Below, in pieces: positions 4,593 to 9,798 of a DNA stretch of 9,798 nt. The number at the start of each line of letters is the position of its first letter. Position 1 is the stretch's first letter. The stretch is from assembly GCA_934771675.1 (NCBI GenBank), contig CAKVMF010000026.1, forward strand, positions 1 to 9,798, written 5' to 3'. The translations under genes and the position numbers were made by a program. This stretch comes from an uncultured Clostridia bacterium. Its GTDB lineage: Bacteria > Bacillota > Clostridia > Christensenellales > UBA1242. A model generated the notes under the pieces. It was not told the origin of the DNA, ran no database searches, and saw only the letters and a program-made list of their open reading frames with translations.

Positions 4593-5657
4593 GTGATTAA
4601 TTTTTCAAATAAACAGATTTTGGAATTTTATATGCAGTTAGGCATACCACTTGATAGATGTGTGAATAAAGAGGGAATTGTTGACCTATTTAAGTTGCTT
4701 GGAATTTCTCCAAGGCTCAAGGCAGACGGTTCAAGAGAAATCACTCCTTATGAAATACTAGGTGTTGTGCCTGTTTTTGATAATGGAAAAGAAAAGCCAA
4801 TTGTTTTTGCAATAAAAAACAGAGCCCAAAAGTTGGGACATTATGAAGGTTCTCAAAAAACATTTTTCTATGTTTCAAAAAAATATGAAAAAGAAAAAAC
4901 TGTTGTTGAATCATTGAAAGCAAACTACAGAAGAGCTGTTAGCATGGGTGATGTTGAGCAAGCTGAAAAAATTCTTTCAACACTTGTTGATGTTTCACCA
5001 GAAGAAGCAAGAAAACTTGTTAGCACTTTTTATGATTATTCAAGATATTACAAAAGAATGAAAAAACAGCTTATGCTTGATTTGTTCTCTCACTTCTTCT
5101 TGATGTATATGAGTGCTGTTTTGATTTCAACAAAAAAAGGTTTGGCGAAAAACAACAACCTTTATAATAGTTTGAATTCTGAATATGAAGAAGATTATTC
5201 ACAAGGCATGGTTGCTGGGGATGTTCCAGACATTGCAATGGATCCAACTGCGTTCGGTATAAACAACATGGAAAAGGTTACAATTAAAGGCGCTGGAGAA
5301 GATGGTGGTTCACTCAGTGTGAACTTTAAAAATAAAACTGCTTCAAAACCAGTTGTAAAACCACCAGTTGTGCAAAAAATTCAGCCAGCTGTTCCACAAA
5401 AAGAAGAGCCTAAACCTGAAGAAAAAGAAGAGAAAAAAGAAGAAAAGGAAATTCCTATCCCATATATGTTCTATGGGAAAAAGAAATCTCGTGTGAATAA
5501 AGCAGATAAACTTTTGCATAAACCATTCTGGTCAAAACCAAGATATGAAGAACGAGAATCAAAGAGTTTTGAAAACACATATGCTGAAGATAAAAAGCCA
5601 GCAAAGTCTAGACAAAAGAAAAATCAAAATAATGATTATGAAATTAAATATGAATAG
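4593..5657 (+). CDS. Unrecognised 354-residue protein with charged low-complexity tail
   Basis: I do not recognise this protein. Residues 1-60 look like a small folded region (LFKLLGISP at 33-40 and ITPYEILGVVP at 50-60), followed by a Lys-rich stretch and a helical region (about 100-160, with repeated Glu/Lys/Ala and aromatic residues). LDLFSHFFLMYMSAVLIS at about 162-179 is hydrophobic enough to be one membrane helix. Residues 185-250 are acidic to neutral, 251-290 are a Pro/Lys/Glu-rich low-complexity segment, and 291-354 are strongly basic with many Lys, Arg and Tyr. No signal peptide is seen. The start is GTG at 4593, with AGAGGG six bases before it. It lies 13 bases after asp23 and 14 before nusB, so it is co-transcribed with both. 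Its base use does not look foreign. One possibility is a cytoplasmic or membrane-tethered RNA- or ribosome-associated protein, but nothing proves this. Confidence 0.8.
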   Translation: MINFSNKQILEFYMQLGIPLDRCVNKEGIVDLFKLLGISPRLKADGSREITPYEILGVVPVFDNGKEKPIVFAIKNRAQKLGHYEGSQKTFFYVSKKYEKEKTVVESLKANYRRAVSMGDVEQAEKILSTLVDVSPEEARKLVSTFYDYSRYYKRMKKQLMLDLFSHFFLMYMSAVLISTKKGLAKNNNLYNSLNSEYEEDYSQGMVAGDVPDIAMDPTAFGINNMEKVTIKGAGEDGGSLSVNFKNKTASKPVVKPPVVQKIQPAVPQKEEPKPEEKEEKKEEKEIPIPYMFYGKKKSRVNKADKLLHKPFWSKPRYEERESKSFENTYAEDKKPAKSRQKKNQNNDYEIKYE

Positions 5658-5671
5658 TAAAGGAAATTTTT

Positions 5672-6064
5672 ATGAGTAGAAGAGATGCAAGGGATGTGGC
5701 CTTTAAGTTGATATTTGAATATACTTTCACAAAAGAAAAGAAAGATGATATGATTGAAGAATATACAACTGATATGCCATTTGATGATGACGACAAAGCA
5801 TATATAAATGAAGTTTATCAAGGGGTGGTTGCACACTATGATGAACTTGTTAAAAAAATTGCAGACAATTCATTAAATTTTTCAATTGATAGGGTTTTTA
5901 AAGTAGACCTTGCTTTGATGCTGCTCGCAATTTATGAAATTGAGTATATGGAATCAATTCCATACAAGGTTAGTGTTAATGAAGCGCTAGACCTAGCAAA
6001 AAAATATTCAACTGAAAAAAGTGTAAAGTATGTTAACGGGGTTCTTTCTAAATTTGCGAGGTAA
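5672..6064 (+). CDS. nusB: Transcription antitermination factor NusB
   Basis: This 130-residue all-helical protein has the usual NusB length. NusB joins NusE (ribosomal protein S10) on boxA RNA to form antitermination complexes needed for rRNA transcription. Evidence is the N terminus SRRDARDVAFKLIFEY, which matches the RRxARexAfqxLyxx start of the family, DRVFKVDLALMLLAIYEI (73-90), and the signature IPYKVSVNEALDLAKKYSTEKSVKYVNGVL (about 96-125). Shine-Dalgarno AAAGGAA lies 7 bases before the ATG. It follows the unknown gene by 14 bases and precedes xseA by 2. The nusB-xseA-xseB adjacency is common in Firmicutes, although folD, which often lies between them, is missing. Confidence 0.97.
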   Translation: MSRRDARDVAFKLIFEYTFTKEKKDDMIEEYTTDMPFDDDDKAYINEVYQGVVAHYDELVKKIADNSLNFSIDRVFKVDLALMLLAIYEIEYMESIPYKVSVNEALDLAKKYSTEKSVKYVNGVLSKFAR

Positions 6065-6066
6065 AA

Positions 6067-7236
6067 ATGAAAACAATAACTTTAACCATATTGCAATTTA
6101 ATACCTTTGTAAAAAATATTTTGGACAGTGAAGAATTCTTATCAAATATCAGCGTTTTTGGTGAAGTTACAAATTTCAAGATTTCTGGCGGAAATGCGTA
6201 TTTTGATTTGAAAGATGAGTCTGCCATGCTTTCGTGTGTGAAGTTTGGGGCAAGTGATCTTAACATAAAAAATGGCGATTTAATAACAGTTTTTGGACGA
6301 GTTAATTTTTATGTTAAATCAGGAAGATTAAACTTTATTGTTGCTAGAGCTCAAGCGACTGGACTTGGTGATATTTATCAAAAGTTTATTGAACTTAAAA
6401 ACAAACTTGAAAAAGAAGGTTTGTTTGCTGAAGAGATTAAAAAGCCAATTCCAAAGTATGCAAAAACTATTGGGGTTGTTACCAGCGAAACTGGAGCGGT
6501 TATTCGAGATATTATTCACGTTACAAGATCAAAGAATCCATACACAAATATCGTGGTTTATCCTTCAAAAGTGCAGGGAATTGGTGCTGAAAACGAAATT
6601 GTTGATGGCGTAAGATATTTCAACACTAGAAGTGATGTTGACACAATTATTATTGCTCGTGGTGGTGGGTCACTTGAAGATTTGGCGCCTTTTAACACTG
6701 AAAAAGTTGTTAGAGCAATTTATGAATCAAACAAGCCAATTGTTTCTGCCGTTGGTCACGAAACAGATTATACACTTTGTGATTTTGCATCTGACCTTAG
6801 AGTTCCAACACCTTCAGTTGCTGCTGAAGTTGCAGTTTTTAACTATTATGACGAAGTTGAAAACATCAAACAGATAAATGAAAATATTTATTATTTTATA
6901 ACCAAACTTGTTGCTGATGACAAGCGTATGCTTAGTAGCACAACAAACGCAACAATTGATAAATTGAAGTTGAAAATGAGTTTGGCGGAATCAAAAACAA
7001 AAATGGTTGTTCAGAAGATAAATGAAAGCGTGAACAAAATCTTTTTGACAAAACAAGCTGACTTTAATTCAATAACCAGCATAATTTCAAAATTGAATCC
7101 ACTTGAAATTTTGAAAAATGGATATGCTGTTGCTGAAATCAATGGGAAAAGAATAAGCCATGCGACAGATTTAAAAACAGGTGATGAGCTTGATTTAACA
7201 TTTGCAGATGGAAAAATTAAAGCACAAATCAAATAG
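6067..7236 (+). CDS. xseA: Exonuclease VII large subunit XseA (short form)
   Basis: This is the catalytic subunit of exonuclease VII, which degrades single-stranded DNA from both ends into oligonucleotides. Residues 1-98 form the OB-fold DNA-binding domain. The catalytic domain starts near 122 and contains TSETGAVIRD (139-148), ARGGGSLEDL (197-206), FN (209-210), VSAVGHETD (226-234) and DLRVPTPSVAAE (243-254). A helical arm (about 262-342) follows, then the usual C-terminal tail LNPLEILKNGYAV and LKTGDELDLTFADGKIKAQ. The total is 389 residues against about 450 in B. subtilis and E. coli; the missing length falls in the helical arm, where XseB subunits bind. All expected catalytic-region motifs are present. 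Shine-Dalgarno GAGG at 6058-6061 overlaps the end of nusB. xseB follows after 9 bases. Confidence 0.96.
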   Translation: MKTITLTILQFNTFVKNILDSEEFLSNISVFGEVTNFKISGGNAYFDLKDESAMLSCVKFGASDLNIKNGDLITVFGRVNFYVKSGRLNFIVARAQATGLGDIYQKFIELKNKLEKEGLFAEEIKKPIPKYAKTIGVVTSETGAVIRDIIHVTRSKNPYTNIVVYPSKVQGIGAENEIVDGVRYFNTRSDVDTIIIARGGGSLEDLAPFNTEKVVRAIYESNKPIVSAVGHETDYTLCDFASDLRVPTPSVAAEVAVFNYYDEVENIKQINENIYYFITKLVADDKRMLSSTTNATIDKLKLKMSLAESKTKMVVQKINESVNKIFLTKQADFNSITSIISKLNPLEILKNGYAVAEINGKRISHATDLKTGDELDLTFADGKIKAQIK

Positions 7237-7245
7237 GAGAATCTT

Positions 7246-7464
7246 ATGACATTTGAAGAATCTTTGGAAAAATTAAACAACATAAAAGACCAACTTGATA
7301 GTCCAGATATCACATTGGATAAATCTATTGAACTTTATAAAGAGAGTGTTGATTACACAAAAAACTGTCTTGAACTTTTGAAAAGCACAGAAGGCAAGAT
7401 TGTTGTTATTAAAAACGAAATTGATAAAATTATTGAAAAACCATTAGACGAAAAAGAGGTTTAG
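7246..7464 (+). CDS. xseB: Exonuclease VII small subunit XseB
   Basis: This 72-residue helical protein has the usual size of XseB, several copies of which coat the helical arm of XseA. It carries the family pattern TFEESLEKLNNIKDQLDSPDITLDKSIELYKE, with the short loop between two helices, followed by CLELLKSTEGKI (about 40-51). Shine-Dalgarno AGGAGA begins inside the xseA stop codon, 5 bases before the ATG, so expression of the two subunits is tightly linked. The stop is one base before the recN start codon. Confidence 0.96.
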   Translation: MTFEESLEKLNNIKDQLDSPDITLDKSIELYKESVDYTKNCLELLKSTEGKIVVIKNEIDKIIEKPLDEKEV

Positions 7465-7465
7465 T

Positions 7466-9145
7466 ATGCTTCAAAGTTTGACCATAAAAAATATTGCACT
7501 TATTGATAGCCTTACCATCAGCTTAGAAAATGGATTTAATGTTTTGACTGGTGAAACAGGTGCAGGAAAGTCACTTATTATTGACTCTCTAGCTTTGCTT
7601 TTGGGCGAAAAAGCAGATAAGTCTTTGATTTCATATGGCGAACAGTATGCAAGTGTTGAAGCAGTTTTTGAAACAAATCTTGATAGCGTTTTAAATCGAC
7701 TTGAAGAGTTTGGGCTTGAGAGAGAAAACACAATAATAATTTCACGAAAACTTTCAATTGATGGAAAAAATGAGTGTAGAGTTAACGGAAAAAGTTTTAC
7801 ACTTTCAATGCTAAAAAGTATAACAGCTCCACTTATGGATCTTCATGGACAATTTCAACACCAAGAAATTTTGAAAGAGTCAAATCAATTAAAAACTCTT
7901 GATGCTTTTGGTGGTGCAAATATAAAACAGGCTCAAAGCGAATATAGAGAAGTTTTTTATAAACTTAAAGAAGTTAAAAAGCAACTTTCAAGTTTTAATT
8001 TTGATAGCAGGGATAGAGAGAAACTTTTGGATTTGTATAGTTATCAAATAAACGAAATTCAAGAAGCAAACTTTGTTTCTGGTGAAGAAGAAACTTTGAA
8101 AGATTATAGAATGAAAGTTTTAAATCAAGAAAAGATTGCATTTTCGCTTGATAGAATATCATCTTGTTTTGAAGGTTCTGGTGACAGTGCTGGTCTTGTT
8201 GAACTTATCAAAAAATGTGATTATGAATTTTCAGAAATCTTGAAATATTTGCCGGAGAATGAAGATGTTGCAAGTCGAATTTCATCAGCAAGATATGAAC
8301 TTGAAGATCTTTCTGACACTATTGAATCAATAAAAGAATCATTGGTTTATGATGAATTTTCTGCTGCTGAAAATGAAAAACGTCTTGACCTTTTAACTTC
8401 ACTAAAAAAGAAATATGGTGCAAGCATTGATGAGATAAATGAATATTTGTCAAAGATAAAACAAGAATATGACAAACTTGTCAATTCTGCAGAAATTATG
8501 GAAAAGCTTGAAAATCAAAAAATTCAATTGACTAGTTTATTGAAGCAAAAAGCTGAAATTCTTTCAAACTTAAGAAAGCAAGCAGCAACCGCTTTTGTTG
8601 AAAAGGTAAAAGAAGAACTTGCTGAACTTTCAATGAAAGGTTCAACATTTAGAATTGATTTTGCTCAAACTGATGAAAATTCAGCAGATGAAACAGGGTT
8701 TGATAAAATTGAATTTATGTTTACAGCAAATGCTGGTCAACCACCAAGACCACTCAACAAAGTTGTTAGTGGTGGTGAAATGAGCAGATTTATGCTTGCA
8801 ATCAAAAACATAACAGCCGATATTGATCAAGTTGACACAATGATATTTGATGAAATTGACACCGGAATTAGTGGCGAAACAGCAAATGTTTTGGCTGAAA
8901 AATTGGCAAAAATTGGAAGATTGCATCAAGTTGTTTGTGTTACACACCTTGCACAAGTTGCAAGTTTTGGAACAGCACACTTCTTTATTTCAAAAGCTCT
9001 TAAGGATGGAAAAACAAGAACATCAATCAAACTTTTGAGTGATGAAGAAAGAGTAAATGAAATTGCGAGAATTATTGGTGGAAACATTTCAAGCTTTTCA
9101 ATTGAGCATGCAAGACTTATGCTTGAAGCTGGCAAGAATCATTAA
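7466..9145 (+). CDS. recN: DNA repair protein RecN
   Basis: This 559-residue SMC-like ATPase (576 in B. subtilis) acts early at DNA double-strand breaks. Domains in order are an N-terminal ATPase half with Walker A GETGAGKS (29-36) and the DLHGQFQHQ motif (125-133, family IHGQHEHQ), a central coiled-coil region (about 150-400), and a C-terminal ATPase half with the ABC signature SGGEMSR (435-441), Walker B MIFDEIDTGISG (459-470, D462/E463) and the switch segment VTHLAQVASF. The C terminus ends with NEIARIIGG and IEHARLML, as usual. All ATP-binding parts are intact. Shine-Dalgarno AGAGG at 7455-7459 lies within the end of xseB. In Firmicutes recN is commonly followed closely by spoIVB, as here. 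It is the last gene of the housekeeping operon. Confidence 0.97.
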   Translation: MLQSLTIKNIALIDSLTISLENGFNVLTGETGAGKSLIIDSLALLLGEKADKSLISYGEQYASVEAVFETNLDSVLNRLEEFGLERENTIIISRKLSIDGKNECRVNGKSFTLSMLKSITAPLMDLHGQFQHQEILKESNQLKTLDAFGGANIKQAQSEYREVFYKLKEVKKQLSSFNFDSRDREKLLDLYSYQINEIQEANFVSGEEETLKDYRMKVLNQEKIAFSLDRISSCFEGSGDSAGLVELIKKCDYEFSEILKYLPENEDVASRISSARYELEDLSDTIESIKESLVYDEFSAAENEKRLDLLTSLKKKYGASIDEINEYLSKIKQEYDKLVNSAEIMEKLENQKIQLTSLLKQKAEILSNLRKQAATAFVEKVKEELAELSMKGSTFRIDFAQTDENSADETGFDKIEFMFTANAGQPPRPLNKVVSGGEMSRFMLAIKNITADIDQVDTMIFDEIDTGISGETANVLAEKLAKIGRLHQVVCVTHLAQVASFGTAHFFISKALKDGKTRTSIKLLSDEERVNEIARIIGGNISSFSIEHARLMLEAGKNH

Positions 9146-9159
9146 TTTTTTATTTGTTG

Positions 9160-9165
9160 TATAAT
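9160..9165 (+). promoter_or_regulatory. TATAAT box, possible promoter element before spoIVB
   Basis: A perfect TATAAT lies 44 bases before the spoIVB ATG. I see no matching -35 TTGACA-like box 16-18 bases upstream and no clear forespore sigma-F or sigma-G pair. In such AT-rich sequence a TATAAT by chance is plausible. If used, transcription would start near 9172, just before the hairpin at 9180-9205. Confidence 0.3.
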
Positions 9166-9179
9166 TAAAATATATTTTC

Positions 9180-9208
9180 AAAAACTACTTACAGGAGTAG
9201 TTTTTTTT
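9180..9208 (+). terminator. Perfect hairpin with T run between recN and spoIVB
   Basis: AAAAACTACT at 9180-9189 pairs perfectly with AGTAGTTTTT at 9196-9205 around a 6-base loop; eight T follow at 9201-9208. The form is that of an intrinsic terminator for the recN operon, although only two of the ten pairs are G-C. The T run abuts the spoIVB ATG at 9209, and the AGGAG ribosome-binding site (9193-9197) lies partly in the loop and partly in the 3' arm. The structure could therefore also act on spoIVB translation. Confidence 0.65.
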
Positions 9209-9798
9209 ATGAAAAAATTTAAACTTAAAAATTTTGTGATAAATTTTGTTATTGCCATTATGTGTGTTTTGTGTTTTGGTATGACCGTTTACAATCCTAT
9301 TTCTATTGAAAACACTCCTTGCAAACAATGTTCAAAAACAGTTGCAGCAATACTTCCAAGTTTTAAAGATATTGTGAAGTCTTTGTTTAAAAAAGAACCG
9401 GAACTAATTCAAGAAAACAAAGAAAAAGTTTATGTTTATTTAGGAGGACAACCATTAGGGTTTAAAATGAATTGTAGCGGTGTTGTTGTGGTTGCAAAGT
9501 CAAATGAAAATGCACTTGACATAAAAGAAGGTGATATAATAACAAAAATTGAAGGTATAGACATAACTTCGGCTGCACAAATCTTGGATTTGATAAATCA
9601 AGAAAGTTATAAAAACAAAACTCTAAACATTTTGGTTAAACGTGGAGATTATGAGTTTAAATCAACAATCACTCCAATTTTTGACATGACGCAAAAAATG
9701 TTCAAACTTGGACTTTGGGTTCGAGATAACGCAGCTGGTGTTGGAACTTTAACTTATATCAGAACTGATAATTTGCGTTTTGGTGCACTTGGCCATCC
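9209..9798 (+). CDS. spoIVB: SpoIVB, forespore signalling serine protease (3' partial)
   Basis: SpoIVB is made in the forespore, crosses the inner forespore membrane and cuts SpoIVFA to start pro-sigma-K processing in the mother cell. The frame stays open to the window end, giving 196 complete codons of about 400. It has a Lys-rich N terminus, one hydrophobic signal-anchor helix (about 9-28), a CxxC at residues 38/41, a PDZ domain (about 75-157, with LDIKEGDIITKIEGIDI) and the start of the S55 peptidase domain. That start is marked by LGLWVRDNAAGVGTLTYI (167-184) and FGALGH (191-196); H196 matches the family's conserved catalytic His. The Ser and Asp lie beyond the edge. The His is at 236 in B. 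subtilis, so the part before it is about 40 residues shorter here. The start is ATG at 9209; AGGAG is 11 bases upstream, which is long. Confidence 0.93.
   Translation, partial: MKKFKLKNFVINFVIAIMCVLCFGMTVYNPISIENTPCKQCSKTVAAILPSFKDIVKSLFKKEPELIQENKEKVYVYLGGQPLGFKMNCSGVVVVAKSNENALDIKEGDIITKIEGIDITSAAQILDLINQESYKNKTLNILVKRGDYEFKSTITPIFDMTQKMFKLGLWVRDNAAGVGTLTYIRTDNLRFGALGH

Noticed and set aside
4743..4850. J-domain-like stretch (PYEILGV followed by a basic helix) in the unknown protein
   Set aside because: The HPD tripeptide essential to J-domains is missing (GHYEG is found near the place), and the spacing between the parts does not fit.
5400..5460. GAAGAAAAAG-type repeats as a tandem repeat or CRISPR-like array
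   Set aside because: They are imperfect, short and in frame, coding a Lys/Glu-rich low-complexity linker; there is no repeat-spacer pattern.
9689..9702. Further match to the repeat (ACGCAAAAAATGT) inside spoIVB
   Set aside because: It is a short match in a coding stretch (TQKMF), has no relation to a stop or start codon, and is likely chance.

Overview
The window is an AT-rich, densely packed, single-strand (+) stretch of chromosome from an endospore-forming Firmicute, most likely a member of the Clostridia. The evidence is a full set of spoIIIA sporulation genes, a yqhY/asp23-nusB-xseA-xseB-recN block and the start of spoIVB, in the relative order known from Bacillus and Clostridia. TGA is used as a stop (spoIIIAA, AB, AE), so the code is standard. 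The species cannot be read from the sequence; an uncultured gut-type Clostridia lineage is my inference.

Region 1 (1-4034) is the spoIIIA operon: spoIIIAA (cut by the left edge), AB, AC, AD, AE, AF, AG and AH. Its products build the mother-cell side of the feeding channel (SpoIIIA-SpoIIQ complex) in the outer forespore membrane. SpoIIIAA is the ATPase, AB/AC/AD/AE/AF are membrane parts, and AG and AH carry ring-building domains. Genes are coupled by 4- or 3-base overlaps (AA/AB, AE/AF), by a 64-base overlap (AD/AE) or by short gaps. Two of the gaps hold copies of the same 36-base sequence. SpoIIIAF is reduced to its membrane part, and SpoIIIAH has a very short linker, two good start sites and a lipobox-like cysteine.

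Region 2 (4035-4186) separates sporulation genes from housekeeping genes. It holds a probable intrinsic terminator followed by a very good sigma-A type promoter.

Region 3 (4187-9145) is a housekeeping operon: an Asp23/YqhY protein, an unrecognised 354-residue protein, NusB (transcription antitermination), the two exonuclease VII subunits and RecN (double-strand break repair). Gaps are 1-14 bases. Compared with Bacillus subtilis, accB, accC, folD, ispA, dxs, tlyA and argR/ahrC are missing from this interval.

Region 4 (9146-9798) contains a short spacer with a perfect 10-bp hairpin, then spoIVB, cut by the right edge just after its catalytic-type His. SpoIVB is the forespore protease that signals sigma-K activation in the mother cell.

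No tRNA, rRNA, CRISPR array or mobile element was seen. I found no clear new multi-gene system. The best leads are the minimal SpoIIIAF, the repeated intergenic element inside spoIIIA, the orphan gene before nusB and the spoIVB leader hairpin.
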